A stretch of 33,808 bases of DNA. Origin: Chloroflexota bacterium (GTDB lineage: Bacteria; Chloroflexota; Anaerolineae; DUEN01). Of the stretch, positions 22,624-31,637 are shown piece after piece (the first letter of the stretch is position 1; every line of letters starts with the position of its first letter). The translations under genes and the position numbers were made by a program. Under the pieces are notes generated by a model. The model was not told where the DNA came from, made no database searches, and saw nothing but the letters and a program-made list of their open reading frames with translations. Location of the stretch: positions 1 through 33,808 of the forward strand of contig JAADGJ010000096.1 of the NCBI GenBank assembly GCA_013152435.1. The letters run 5' to 3'.

Positions 22624-24300
22624 TCAAGGCGTCACCCGGATCACCAGGAAGAGGGGACGCTGCGTACGCTCCCGGATCACCTGCTCCACCACCACGCGAT
22701 ACCCGGCCTCACGCGCCATCGCCTCCAACGCCTCCCGCCGCCCCCGGAAGACGGTATCCTCCGGGGCGTGGAGGATATAGAGCGTCTCCGGCCGATCCAG
22801 ATAAAGCGCCACTCGATCCGCAAAGCCCGGATCGGGCGCGTCCAGACGCTCATATCCGAACAGCTCCACGGGGTTGACGCGCCCGGCGGTCAGAAACTCC
22901 ACAGGGGCATCCATCCCCCAATCCAACGCCACCACAGGACGACCCGGCCGCTGATCCAGATAGTCCGCCAGCCGGTAGATCGCATCGGAATGCGCGCTGT
23001 GGCCGCCGCTGATGGATAGCGCACGGTGGTAGCGCGCATCCACGCCCACGGAGCCCGCGACCCAGCTCAAAACCAACGCCATCGCCACGATCGTCCCAAC
23101 GCGCCCGGCCGTCCGCGCCGCCACGCCGGCCGCCAGCCCGGCGGTCAACATCAGGAACGGCAGCAGGGTCGCGTAGTGGGTGACGAACAGGTCGGACACG
23201 GTGAACGCGCTCTGGGCCACGTAGAAGGCGACGAACGCCATCGCTCCGATCAGCGACATCAGCATCGCAGGCCGACGCGAGGGATACACCCCCCAGGCGA
23301 CGATGGCTAACGCCACCAGCGCCGCCAGCAACCAGGGCGCCGTCCGGTTGGATGCCACCGCGCCCAGATACCAGAAGTGCTCCCCGCGCAGCAGCACGCC
23401 CACCTGCGCCGCCCGGTGCGCCACATTGTGCAGAAAGTCGGCGTTTTGAACCCCGTAATAGGAGCGATCCAGATTGGAGAAGATGGAGATCAGGGTGCCA
23501 CCCGTCTGCAGGTTAAAGATCCACAGAGGGAGCCCCCCCAACAGGAACGCGCCGAGGCCGACCACCGGCCCGATCCGGCGCCGAGGTGTCTCAGGAGGAG
23601 AAGGGAGAAGCCCACGCCGCTGCGCCCCAACGGCGGCCAGCGCAACCACCAGCCCGCCCCCGATGACCCAGACGAACAGCAGCTTGGCCCATAAGCCCAG
23701 GCCACAGAGCCCGCCCAACACCGCCCAATCCACCGGACGCCCACGTCGGGCAACCCGCAGGGACGCCCCGGCCGCGGCGACCGCCAGCAATGCCGTGATA
23801 TTGGTGACAAAGATCCCCTGTCGGCTCCAGAAGACGAACGAGGGATCGACGGCCAGCAGTAAGGCAGCCACCCCGGCCGCCACGGGCCCACCCAGCCGCC
23901 CGGCCAGCCGATACGTCAGGAGGAGCGTCAGCGCGGCCGTCAGGACGGGCAACAGCCGCAGCGACACCACACGGATTCCCCCCGCCGCCAGGAACGGGAG
24001 GGCCAGATAGACGTTGAGCGCGCCGATGTAGTCCTGGACCATGAGGGGAAACGCCTGGCCCGCGATGCGTATGGCCGCCCCCCGAAAGGCCTCGACGGGC
24101 TGGCCCAGCAACAACTGCATCGCGTTCACGCCCGCCTCACGCGCCTCATCATAGTGGAGGCCGGGCAGGGAAAGGTGATAAAGGGAGAGGCCGAGGAAGA
24201 GGCACAACGGGATCAGGAAGCCGATCCGCCGCAAGATCAGGGGGCGAACGAAGTGAGAGGGGGGAACGGTTGAGAACGAAGGAGGGGTCTCAGCGGGCAA
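22624..24300 (-). CDS. GT39-type membrane glycosyltransferase
   Basis: A 558-residue polytopic protein of the ArnT/PMT type. After the first helix, LHYDEAREAG supplies the Asp-Glu pair of the first external loop, and VDPSFVFWSRQGI resembles the conserved NPF/YSQ-like segment. About ten hydrophobic segments lie in residues 25-420, with a soluble C-terminal part of 140 residues. The start appears to be TTG at 24300, overlapping the stop of the FecR-domain gene by 11 bases, with GGTGGGAG just upstream; no better start is seen before the first helix. It is the last gene of the operon and no good terminator follows. Donor and acceptor are unknown. The FecR neighbour suggests a role in cell-surface structures. 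Confidence 0.85.
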   Translation of the reverse strand: MPAETPPSFSTVPPSHFVRPLILRRIGFLIPLCLFLGLSLYHLSLPGLHYDEAREAGVNAMQLLLGQPVEAFRGAAIRIAGQAFPLMVQDYIGALNVYLALPFLAAGGIRVVSLRLLPVLTAALTLLLTYRLAGRLGGPVAAGVAALLLAVDPSFVFWSRQGIFVTNITALLAVAAAGASLRVARRGRPVDWAVLGGLCGLGLWAKLLFVWVIGGGLVVALAAVGAQRRGLLPSPPETPRRRIGPVVGLGAFLLGGLPLWIFNLQTGGTLISIFSNLDRSYYGVQNADFLHNVAHRAAQVGVLLRGEHFWYLGAVASNRTAPWLLAALVALAIVAWGVYPSRRPAMLMSLIGAMAFVAFYVAQSAFTVSDLFVTHYATLLPFLMLTAGLAAGVAARTAGRVGTIVAMALVLSWVAGSVGVDARYHRALSISGGHSAHSDAIYRLADYLDQRPGRPVVALDWGMDAPVEFLTAGRVNPVELFGYERLDAPDPGFADRVALYLDRPETLYILHAPEDTVFRGRREALEAMAREAGYRVVVEQVIRERTQRPLFLVIRVTP

Positions 24301-25651
24301 TCACTCCCACCTCCGATACCATGCTCTGATAATTCCATCCCGAGGCGTAGATGCGAATGGAGTTCAGCCGGGCGGGGCGCGTCTCCTGGAGAAGATCGAT
24401 CAGGTTCGGCGACTCATAGGGATACCACACGTAGGCCGGAATCTTCTCCCCGTTGATGATGGGCCAGTTGCTATCCGGGTCCGGATCACGGTAATAGAAG
24501 CCGTGGACCCACTCCAGCTGTTTGCCGTAGATATCCGTGTAGCTGAGGCGCACCATCACCGGGAACTCGGAGCTCAGATAGCCGCCGCCCGGGAGCGACT
24601 GATGGATCAGCCGCACGTCCAGCCGCACGCTCAAATAGTCGTAGTCCAGCACGTCCTTGTCCAGCGTCTGCTCGATCCAGGCCTCCGTATGCACGCCCTC
24701 CTCGGCCTGGCGGGAGAAATAGACCGCGCGCCGCCCGCCGACGTCCACCACCTCCACGGTAGCTGGGGCGACGTTCGGCGTGTGCTGGTACGTCCCCACC
24801 TGCCAGGTCGTCTCCAACGGCTCCTCGAAATTGCCGTTCCGCACCAGGTTGCGGGCGGCCGGCAGCGGCTCGGAGGGGGGAGCCCCAGAGCGGAACACAG
24901 TCCGCTCGCCCGTCTGCACCACCATCGTCGCGCCGCCGGAGCGAACGGTGGCCTTCCCCGTGCGCGCCGTCACCTGCGACTCGTCCTGATCGACCTCGAT
25001 GGAAAAGCTGCCACGGGTCAGGTCCACAGAGCCATGAGGGGTATACACCCGGACGATCAGCGCACGGCTGAGAGGCTGCAGGTTGAGGATCCGCACCTGG
25101 CCGCGGTGCAGCTCCAACTCCACCTGATACGGTTCCCGGCTACGCCGGAACCGGGGCTGCCGAGCTCGATGCACCGTCAGCTCGGTCTGGCTGTAAAGCT
25201 GCACCGTGCTCAGAGCGCCTTCCGGCTCGTCCGGCTCCTCGATGGTCAGGATCGCCCGGGCATCCCCCGTGCGGATCGTGTCCCCCTCCCGGATCTCCCG
25301 GGAGGACTCCACCGCGGTGGGCTCGCGCGCGCCCGGTGCCACCACCAACACCGTGCCGGAATCCGCCAACACATCCACACGAGCCGGCTCAGGCTCCGTG
25401 GAGTAGAGGACGAACCAGCGGATCCCCAACGGAACGGAGGTTACCAGAACGCAGAAAAGGAGAAAGGCGGTGATCAGGACCGTCCACGCCAGCCGCTCGG
25501 GATTGGCGCGCAGGCCTCGACGGCTCGCCCAGGACGGCGGCGCATCGATTTGGTCCGCCAAGGGGGCCCCCTGTGCGCCATGCAGCTGCTGCGCCGGGGT
25601 CGACTCCACGGCGGGTGACGCCGGCCTCGATCGGCCCACTGGACCGCTCAC
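24290..25651 (-). CDS. FecR-domain single-pass membrane protein
   Basis: The protein has 453 residues. A cytoplasmic N-terminus of about 55 residues is followed by one membrane helix (LAWTVLITAFLLFCVLVTSVPLGI). The external part holds a FecR-like beta region (DSGTVLVV, EGDTIRTGDARAILTI, LHRGQVRIL, YTPHGSVDLTRGSFSIEV, ARTGKATVRSGG). The C-terminal 170 residues begin NLVRNGNFEEP, a pattern common at the start of carbohydrate-binding-like jelly rolls. FecR domains are known from sigma-factor signalling, but no sigma or anti-sigma gene is near, so here it is more likely a surface domain. The start is GTG at 25651 in a GTGA overlap with the acylphosphatase stop; a TTG at 25654 is possible. Confidence 0.83.
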   Translation of the reverse strand: MSGPVGRSRPASPAVESTPAQQLHGAQGAPLADQIDAPPSWASRRGLRANPERLAWTVLITAFLLFCVLVTSVPLGIRWFVLYSTEPEPARVDVLADSGTVLVVAPGAREPTAVESSREIREGDTIRTGDARAILTIEEPDEPEGALSTVQLYSQTELTVHRARQPRFRRSREPYQVELELHRGQVRILNLQPLSRALIVRVYTPHGSVDLTRGSFSIEVDQDESQVTARTGKATVRSGGATMVVQTGERTVFRSGAPPSEPLPAARNLVRNGNFEEPLETTWQVGTYQHTPNVAPATVEVVDVGGRRAVYFSRQAEEGVHTEAWIEQTLDKDVLDYDYLSVRLDVRLIHQSLPGGGYLSSEFPVMVRLSYTDIYGKQLEWVHGFYYRDPDPDSNWPIINGEKIPAYVWYPYESPNLIDLLQETRPARLNSIRIYASGWNYQSMVSEVGVIAR

Positions 25652-25959
25652 CAAAATCTCACCTCAAATCCGTGATACTGCCCCGTGTAGGGGCCCCAGA
25701 TCACGTTCACACGTTGTACCCGGGCCGACGACGGTCCCCGCCGTACGGCCTCCAACAAGCGCTCCAATGCAGCACGCGGCCCCTCGGCCTCCAGCTCCAC
25801 ACTGCCATCCCGCCGATTGCGCACCCAACCGCTGACGCCCAATCGACGCGCCACGCTTTGCACGAAATACCGGAACCCCACACCCTGCACTCGCCCGTAC
25901 ACCTCCACCCGCACCCTGGCCAGGGATTCCGGATCCTGGACATCGTGCCGATCGGTCAT
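25648..25959 (-). CDS. acyP: Acylphosphatase
   Basis: The protein has 103 residues. It hydrolyses acyl phosphates such as acetyl phosphate or 1,3-bisphosphoglycerate. The signature GRVQGVGFRYFVQ contains catalytic R30, and SGWVRNRRDGSVE contains catalytic N48. Their spacing of 18 equals that of the classical enzyme (R23, N41). The ATG at 25959 follows GGAG. A GTG at 25965 in a GTGA overlap with the preceding stop is an alternative and would add two residues. It sits inside the operon between the radical SAM gene and the FecR gene with no spare bases. Its link to their function is not obvious. Confidence 0.95.
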   Translation of the reverse strand: MTDRHDVQDPESLARVRVEVYGRVQGVGFRYFVQSVARRLGVSGWVRNRRDGSVELEAEGPRAALERLLEAVRRGPSSARVQRVNVIWGPYTGQYHGFEVRFW

Positions 25960-25961
25960 CC

Positions 25962-26912
25962 TCACTCCACCGTCCAGAGCATCCAGCGAGTGCGAGTGCG
26001 CCGATCCAACCGATGAAGGCCGGCGGCGCGCACGATCTCCTCCGCCTGCCGGACCTCCTCAGGCGTGACCGGCCGATCCAACGGCGGAAATTCCTCCGCT
26101 CGATAGGCCGGGCGATACTGCCCCATGACGTTGATATAGGTATGAGGAGAGATCTCCTCCGCCAGGAAGCGTGCGATCTCCGCCGTCCCCGCCAGCCCCC
26201 CGGGCAACACCAGATGCCGGACGAGCAGGCCTCGCCGGGCCACCCCTCGCTCGTCGATCACGAGATCGCCCACCTGACGATGCATCTCCTTGACAGCAGC
26301 GCGGTTGACTTTTGGGTAATCCGGCACGCCGGACAGGCGACGTGCGACGGCTTCGTCCGCATACTTCATGTCCGGCATGTAGATATCGACCACGCCATCC
26401 AGCAGCCGCAACGCCTCCAGCGAGTCGTATCCGCCCGTGTTGTAGACGATCGGGATGCACAACCCGGCCTCGGCGGCGATCACCAATGCCCCCAGGATCT
26501 GAGGCACGACATGGCTGGGAGATACCAGGTTGACGTTATGACATCCCTGCGCCTGCAGGTCCAACATCATGGCCGCCAGCTCTTCCTCGGTGACCTCCCG
26601 GCCCTCCCCGAGCTGGCTGATCTCATAGTTCTGGCAGAAACGGCAGCGCAGATTACACCACGAGAAGAAGATCGTCCCCGAGCCGCGCCAGCCACGCAGG
26701 CAATCCTCCTCACCGAAATGGGCGAAATAGCTGGAGACGACCGCCCGCTCGCCTGTGCGGCAGGACCCCCATTGCCCGGCCAGGCGGTCCACATGGCAAT
26801 GTCGGGCACACCCCACGCAGTCCCGCAACATCTCACGGGCCTGCTCCGCCCGCCGCTTCAGCTCTCCCGACGCCAACAACGCTCGATAAGCGGGCTCATG
26901 TGCGGCGGTCAT
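25962..26912 (-). CDS. PflX-like radical SAM protein (COG1313 type)
   Basis: The protein has 316 residues. The [4Fe-4S]/SAM motif CNLRCRFC places Cys at 86, 90 and 93. Four further Cys near the N-terminus (C32, C35, C39 and C51, in DCVGCARHCHVDR and WGSCR) suit the extra cluster region of this family. Related motifs include FSWCNLRC, NLVSPSHVVPQI and YNTGGYDSLEALRLLDGVVDIYMPDMKY. The family resembles pyruvate formate-lyase activases, but no glycyl-radical enzyme lies in this window and the substrate is unknown. The stop overlaps the acylphosphatase start region, and the gene begins 14 bases after the TPR gene. Confidence 0.9.
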   Translation of the reverse strand: MTAAHEPAYRALLASGELKRRAEQAREMLRDCVGCARHCHVDRLAGQWGSCRTGERAVVSSYFAHFGEEDCLRGWRGSGTIFFSWCNLRCRFCQNYEISQLGEGREVTEEELAAMMLDLQAQGCHNVNLVSPSHVVPQILGALVIAAEAGLCIPIVYNTGGYDSLEALRLLDGVVDIYMPDMKYADEAVARRLSGVPDYPKVNRAAVKEMHRQVGDLVIDERGVARRGLLVRHLVLPGGLAGTAEIARFLAEEISPHTYINVMGQYRPAYRAEEFPPLDRPVTPEEVRQAEEIVRAAGLHRLDRRTRTRWMLWTVE

Positions 26913-26926
26913 TGAACATCACCTGC

Positions 26927-27589
26927 CTACTCGTCACAACGCTCCGCGGGGGCATCCGGTTCCCCGCTGGCCCCCTCATCCCCCACATCAGCGGGGCGCT
27001 GCGCTCGCTGGATGCGATCCAGCCAATAGCGGGCGTCCCGATCCCCGGGATTGATCTCCAGCGCGCGCCAGAAATGCGCCGCCGCCCGCTCCAGCTCCCC
27101 GCGCTCTTTGTAGATCAGGCCCAGGTTGTAGTTCACGTTCGGCGTCCGGGGATCGACCAGCAGCGCCCGCTCGAACGCGGCGATGGCCTTGTCCTGCATC
27201 TCTCGGCTGGACAGCTCCAGCCGGCCGAGATAGGCCGCCGCCAGATTGACCCACACCATGGAGTTATCCGGCTCTCGCTCCGAAGCGGCCTCCAGCACAG
27301 GTACCGCCTTAGAGAACTTTCCCTGCATCACATACGCGCCGCCCAGGTTGATGGCCACGGCCACATCCTCCGGGGCGAGCAGATAGGCCTCCTCGAGCAC
27401 CGCGGCCGCTTCCCCAGGGCGCCGACTGCTCAGCAAGCGCGCCCCCTGATTCAGCAGCTCTCGCACCCGCAGCGCGCGCTCCCGCTCGGCGCCCTCACCA
27501 GCCGTCCGCTCATCCGGCCCCTGGACGGCAGCAGGCTCCTCAGGGACGTCGTTTTCCCGCTTCTTCCGATCCATCGCCTCCTCGCTCAC
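26927..27589 (-). CDS. TPR-repeat protein
   Basis: The protein has 220 residues. A charged N-terminal region of about 40 residues is followed by four tetratricopeptide repeats (about 43-76, 77-110, 118-152 and 153-187), with typical Gly-Ala-Tyr and Asn-Leu-Gly positions (AVAINLGGAYVMQGKFSKAVPVLE, NYNLGLIYKERGELERAAAHFWRALEINPGD). It is cytoplasmic, with no signal peptide, and probably a protein-binding scaffold. The start is GTG at 27589, overlapping the previous stop as GTGA. An ATG at 27574 is an alternative, but its AGGAGG is only 2 bases away. Confidence 0.88.
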   Translation of the reverse strand: MSEEAMDRKKRENDVPEEPAAVQGPDERTAGEGAERERALRVRELLNQGARLLSSRRPGEAAAVLEEAYLLAPEDVAVAINLGGAYVMQGKFSKAVPVLEAASEREPDNSMVWVNLAAAYLGRLELSSREMQDKAIAAFERALLVDPRTPNVNYNLGLIYKERGELERAAAHFWRALEINPGDRDARYWLDRIQRAQRPADVGDEGASGEPDAPAERCDE

Positions 27590-27933
27590 CCTCCGACCTG
27601 CTCCAGCTCGTCCTCCTCCGGGATGTTGTGCAGCAGTTCGTACTCAGCCAGGGTGGGCGTGAAGAACTCGACCGCGTAGGACTCCGGCACCCCCATGGGC
27701 TGGCTGACCTCCGACAGGAGCGCTTCCACCAACGCTCGCCGCTGGGCTGCCGGGATATGCTCGGCCACATCTCGCCAGAGGAGCAACGTGCCGTACATCC
27801 CCTCGGCCGTGAAATGCAGATCGAGCTTCCCCACGCTCATGGGCTCCAAGGACGCGTCCAGTCGATCGAGATCGAAGAGAGCGTACTGCTCCGAATAGGG
27901 CGTGCGGACCAACCGCTTCAGTTTGAGGTTCAT
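27586..27933 (-). CDS. Conserved-type 115-residue protein of unknown function
   Basis: MNLKLKRLVRTPYSEQYALFDLDR opens the protein. Then come GKLDLHFTAEGMYGTLLLW and an acidic end (HNIPEEDELEQVGG). I have seen similar small proteins in other Chloroflexota but know no function. It has no membrane segment and no Cys. It lies 16 bases after the HEAT-repeat gene and overlaps the TPR gene by GTGA. A partnership with these two repeat proteins is a reasonable but untested guess. Confidence 0.75.
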   Translation of the reverse strand: MNLKLKRLVRTPYSEQYALFDLDRLDASLEPMSVGKLDLHFTAEGMYGTLLLWRDVAEHIPAAQRRALVEALLSEVSQPMGVPESYAVEFFTPTLAEYELLHNIPEEDELEQVGG

Positions 27934-27949
27934 ACGGCCACTCCCCGAT

Positions 27950-28975
27950 CTACCACTCGTCTTCTATGTCCTCGTCTATGAAATCCCAGAACGCCGCGTC
28001 GTCGATGTCCTCGGATTCCTCATCGTCCTCGTCCAGATCGTAGATGGGGAACCGCAGCACATCCTCGCCGAAGGCCAGCTCCTCCAGGGCCTCCTCTGCG
28101 GCGTCACGGATGGCCTCCACCTCGCTCTCGACATGCGCCAGGAGGATGCGTCGCGCCTCGGGGCCGCCGATCCGTCCCAGGGCCCACAAAGCCGCCAGAC
28201 GCACCTCGATGTCCTCATCCTCGACCAGCCGGGCCAGACCGGGGACGGCCTCACGCAGCTCGAGCTCGCCGCACGCCCGGGCGGCCTCAAAGCGCATGGC
28301 CGGCTGATCGCTATTCAGCTCGGCCATCACCACGCGCCGCCAATACCGATCGGCACTGCGCCCCATGGCGAATACGGCGCTGATGCGCATGAGATCGTCC
28401 TCGTCGTAGTAGGCGTTCCGGATGATATCGCGAATGCCGAACTCACCGGAGTACGCCACAGCCTCCACGGCGCGGCGCCGGACCTCCACCGATTCCTCAG
28501 GCGTATGAATGGCGGCCAACAGCGCCTTCTCCGCCACCATCGCCAACGCCGCCTCGATCTCCCCCAGCTCGCCCAGCAGAACGAATCGACCCAGCGCGGT
28601 GGCTGCGGCCGCGCGCACCGCCTCGCTCGCGTCCTCCCGCAGCATACGGGCCAGGGGGCTGATCAGGTTCACGTCCTCGTCCTCCCACAGCCCCTCGATC
28701 GCCTGCACGCGCACCTCGGGGTCCGGATCCCCCAGCAGCCAGCGGAAGATCGGATGATAGTAGAGCTCCACGCGCTCCTCGGCCAGCTCCACCAGGTTTC
28801 GAGCGACCCACCTCCGACGCTCCGTCGGCAGATCATCCCACACGGCCTGAAAGCGCAGGAGTTCCTCCCTTCCCAGATCAGACAGACTGAATAAGGTGGA
28901 GAGTTTCGGACGTCTCTCTACATCCGCCAGATGCGCCAACACCGTATCGATATCGAGTTTTGTCTTCACAGCCAT
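27950..28975 (-). CDS. HEAT-repeat protein with acidic tail
   Basis: The protein has 341 residues, made mostly of about seven helical HEAT / PBS-lyase-type repeats (for example DPDPEVRVQAIEGLWE, ASEAVRAAAATALGRF, DEDIEVRLAALWALGRIGGPEARRIL). The last 28 residues are almost wholly acidic and aromatic (DEDDEESEDIDD, AFWDFIDEDIEDEW). The opening residues (LAHLADVERRPKLSTLFSLSDL) look like a small N-terminal domain of their own. It is cytoplasmic. PBS-lyase-like repeats do not imply a phycobilin role here, and a scaffold is more likely. It heads the seven-gene operon, 72 bases after the LysM gene. Confidence 0.88.
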   Translation of the reverse strand: MAVKTKLDIDTVLAHLADVERRPKLSTLFSLSDLGREELLRFQAVWDDLPTERRRWVARNLVELAEERVELYYHPIFRWLLGDPDPEVRVQAIEGLWEDEDVNLISPLARMLREDASEAVRAAAATALGRFVLLGELGEIEAALAMVAEKALLAAIHTPEESVEVRRRAVEAVAYSGEFGIRDIIRNAYYDEDDLMRISAVFAMGRSADRYWRRVVMAELNSDQPAMRFEAARACGELELREAVPGLARLVEDEDIEVRLAALWALGRIGGPEARRILLAHVESEVEAIRDAAEEALEELAFGEDVLRFPIYDLDEDDEESEDIDDAAFWDFIDEDIEDEW

Positions 28976-29047
28976 CTCTACCAGCGAACGAAATATTTTC
29001 TCGGTCCTTCAGCCCGGCATTCCACCGACGATCCGACCGCCCCCGAT

Positions 29048-30376
29048 TCAACTCCAGGTAAAGCCCCAAATGGCACTGCGCGGGCTGCGAGGCACCCGCT
29101 CAATGATACGCCCGTCGGCATCGCGACGAATCTGCTCCACCTGCACGTACCAACGGAAGGAACGCCCCATCTCCTGAGGCGCCAGCGCCTGAAAGGCCCC
29201 CGGCACCCGCCAGCCAGTGCCCTGTACGGTATCCTCGTAGAACCAGGTGATCTGCTCCGGCGCCACCAGGAACCCCAGATGCACCACATACACCTCGCCC
29301 GGCTGTAGCGGCCCCACATCCTCCCAACGCAGCTCGATAAACGCCTTCTCCCCGCCGGAGAAGGGCGTGCCATCGGCCGGGCTCAGAGGCTGCGGCGCCG
29401 GATACACCAGCGCCACCGTCGGCGTGGGCGTGGGCGTCGGCACCGGCGTGGGCGTGGGCGTACGGGTAGGCAGGGGCATCCCCGAGGTCGGGATGAGCAG
29501 CTGCTGGTTGACCCGCAGCCGGCTGGTATCCTCAATGCCGTTCAGCTGGGCCAACGCCTCCACGGTCACGCCGAACCGACGGGCGATCGCGCTGAGCGTA
29601 TCGCCGGGAACCACCACGTACACCAACTCCTCCGGCTGGGGCGTGGGCGTAGGCTCCTCTTCCCCCTGCGGGATGATCAGTTGCTGCCCCACCCGCAGCT
29701 GGGCATCTTCCTCGATGTGGTTGGCCCGGGCCAGCGCCTGCGCAGAGACCCCAAAGCGACGAGCGATCGTGCTCAGGGAATCGCCCGGGGCCACCACGTA
29801 CAGGTTCTCCGCCTCCACCGTCGACGTGCTCACAACCGTCACCGTCAGCGCCGCCGTCGGCGTAAGCGTCGGCGTCTCCGTGGCCGTCACGGTAAAGGTC
29901 GGGGTCGGCGGCTCCGGCGTCGGCGTATCCGTCGGCCTGGGGGTCGGCGTACGATCCTGGTAGGCCACCTGCTCCTCCGACGGCGGCGTCGTCGCCAGCG
30001 GCGTCCGCGTCGCCACCTCCGTCGCGGGCGTCTCCAGGGCGATCGCGGACTCCAGCGTCGGCAACGCCGTCGCCATCCACGCCGTCAGGCCCTCCTCCGG
30101 CACCCACGCGAGCAGGGTCGTCCGGACCGAAGGCAGGGCGATCAGCCCGACCACGACCAGCAGGATGATCGCCAGCGCACCGCCCCACACGATCCGGGAG
30201 AGGCCCTCCGGTCGCCGCTCCCGCCCGCAGTTCGGGCACAACGTCAGCTCGGCGGAGAAGCGATGCCCGCAGTAACGGCACCGCACCTGTCGCGGCCTGG
30301 CACGCAGGTTAGCCCCACAAACGGGACAAACCGCCAGGCCTCGATGGATCTCCGCACCACATCGGCTACATTCCAT
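29048..30376 (-). CDS. Zinc-ribbon / single-TM / double-LysM surface protein
   Basis: The protein has 442 residues. Two zinc ribbons lie at the N-terminus: C3/C6/C17/C20 and C33/C36/C47/C50. One membrane helix follows (about 63-83). The outside part begins with a Thr-Pro-rich linker. Two LysM domains (YVVAPGDSLSTIARRFG... and YVVVPGDTLSAIARRFG...) bind glycan such as peptidoglycan. A second PTPTP linker leads to a C-terminal beta domain with WYVQVEQIRRDADGRI. The plan puts zinc ribbons inside and LysM outside. The ATG at 30376 begins the first ribbon and follows GGTGGGG. The gene starts after the rseP terminator, so it has its own promoter or reads through. Confidence 0.9.
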   Translation of the reverse strand: MECSRCGAEIHRGLAVCPVCGANLRARPRQVRCRYCGHRFSAELTLCPNCGRERRPEGLSRIVWGGALAIILLVVVGLIALPSVRTTLLAWVPEEGLTAWMATALPTLESAIALETPATEVATRTPLATTPPSEEQVAYQDRTPTPRPTDTPTPEPPTPTFTVTATETPTLTPTAALTVTVVSTSTVEAENLYVVAPGDSLSTIARRFGVSAQALARANHIEEDAQLRVGQQLIIPQGEEEPTPTPQPEELVYVVVPGDTLSAIARRFGVTVEALAQLNGIEDTSRLRVNQQLLIPTSGMPLPTRTPTPTPVPTPTPTPTVALVYPAPQPLSPADGTPFSGGEKAFIELRWEDVGPLQPGEVYVVHLGFLVAPEQITWFYEDTVQGTGWRVPGAFQALAPQEMGRSFRWYVQVEQIRRDADGRIIERVPRSPRSAIWGFTWS

Positions 30377-30417
30377 GACCCCACCCGGCCTCGCAAAACC
30401 CACCTATCGCCTGCAAC

Positions 30418-30444
30418 AAAAGAGCGAAACCAACGGCTTCGCTC
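30418..30444 (-). terminator. Intrinsic terminator of rseP
   Basis: On the minus strand GAGCGAAGCC pairs with GGTTTCGCTC (one G-T pair) over a 3-base loop, followed by TTTTG. It lies 30 bases after the rseP stop. Confidence 0.8.
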
Positions 30445-30473
30445 CTATGAAGTGAGCACGAGATCCTACAGCC

Positions 30474-31553
30474 CTACAATCCCGGCCCCACCCAATCGAT
30501 CTGAGGGACTCCCCGAATGATGTCCTGATACGTGATCAAAATCATCAGGGTGAAGAGCAACACCATGCCGATCAGGTGAACCAGGCCCTCTTTCTCGGGA
30601 TCGATCCGACGTCCCCGAATCGCCTCGATCACCACGAACAGGAGACGTCCCCCATCCAGCGCCGGGAGCGGCAACAGGTTGGTCACCGCCAACGCCGCGC
30701 TGAAGATGGCCACAAGCTGCAGAATCGGGAACGCCATCCCGGTGGCGACGGAGACCTCCACCGCCCCGCCGGTCAACTGAGCGATCCCCAACGGGCCAAT
30801 GGGACGAGCGGCCTCCATCGGGATCAATCCGCGCAACAGCAAAATGGGCAACATCAGCGTCATGAAGATGAAGGAGCCGGTCATCGCCAGGCCCTGAAGG
30901 AACGCCTGCCCCAAAGGCAGCCGCCGAAACTCGGAGGCCGAATGGATGGCCACCCCCATGGGCCCCTCGCCCTCCGGCGGGTTCACCCGGGGCGTGACCG
31001 TGACCCGGACCATCTCCCCATCCCGGCGCACTTCCAACTCCACGGGCTCCCCGAGATGCTCTTTGACGAGCTGAACCAGATCGGCCGGCGTCTCAACCGG
31101 TTGATCCGCGACGGCGAGGATCACATCCCCCGGCTGCAATCCGGCGGCCTCCGCAGGAGACCCGGGGGCGACGGCCGTCACCGCAGCGCCCGGCGCCAGC
31201 AAGGGTCGCCCCAACAGGAACGAGGCCGTGAACAGGACCACGGAGAGGAGCAGGTTCATCCCGGGCCCGGCCAGCAACACGGCCGCTCGCACCCGCTTCG
31301 GCTGAGCGGAGAAGCTCCCCGGCCCCTCCGCCACATCCTCCCCGCGCATACGCACGAAGCCGCCAAAGGGGATGGCATTCAGCGTATACGCAACCCCATT
31401 TCGCTCGAACAGCACGGCCAGTCGCGGCGGGTATCCAAGCCCAAACTCCTCCACCACAATGCCGCTGCGCCGGGCGACAATGAAATGACCGAACTCGTGC
31501 ACCAGCACCAGCACGCTCAGGACAACAAAGAAAGAGACCGCCGTGACAAGCAT
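30474..31553 (-). CDS. rseP: Site-2 membrane metalloprotease (M50)
   Basis: A 359-residue intramembrane zinc protease that cuts membrane substrates such as anti-sigma factors after a first protease has acted. HEFGH (H19, E20, H23) in the first helix supplies zinc ligands and the catalytic Glu. The third ligand is D300 in LPALDGGRLLF. A PDZ domain spans about 115-190 (VTAVAPGSPAEAAGLQPGDVILAV). FGGFVRMRGED follows the first helix, as usual. The start ATG at 31553 follows GCGAGGATAAAGG. The gene has its own promoter and terminator and appears monocistronic; dxr, often its neighbour in bacteria with the MEP pathway, is not here. Confidence 0.95.
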   Translation of the reverse strand: MLVTAVSFFVVLSVLVLVHEFGHFIVARRSGIVVEEFGLGYPPRLAVLFERNGVAYTLNAIPFGGFVRMRGEDVAEGPGSFSAQPKRVRAAVLLAGPGMNLLLSVVLFTASFLLGRPLLAPGAAVTAVAPGSPAEAAGLQPGDVILAVADQPVETPADLVQLVKEHLGEPVELEVRRDGEMVRVTVTPRVNPPEGEGPMGVAIHSASEFRRLPLGQAFLQGLAMTGSFIFMTLMLPILLLRGLIPMEAARPIGPLGIAQLTGGAVEVSVATGMAFPILQLVAIFSAALAVTNLLPLPALDGGRLLFVVIEAIRGRRIDPEKEGLVHLIGMVLLFTLMILITYQDIIRGVPQIDWVGPGL

Positions 31554-31637
31554 CCTTTATCCTCGCAGAAACTCCCGCACAGGCCGAGGCCTTCATTCGA
31601 CCATGCGATCATCGCCCAGCCTTTATCCAGTGTGAGG

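Noticed and set aside
27950-28975. Phycobilisome lyase by PBS-type HEAT repeats
   Set aside because: Such repeats are generic. No bilin-related motif or photosynthetic gene is nearby.
29400-29960. Val/Gly-rich periodic sequence on the plus strand that looks like a repeat protein
   Set aside because: It is the antisense of the Thr-Pro-rich linkers and LysM domains of the minus-strand gene.
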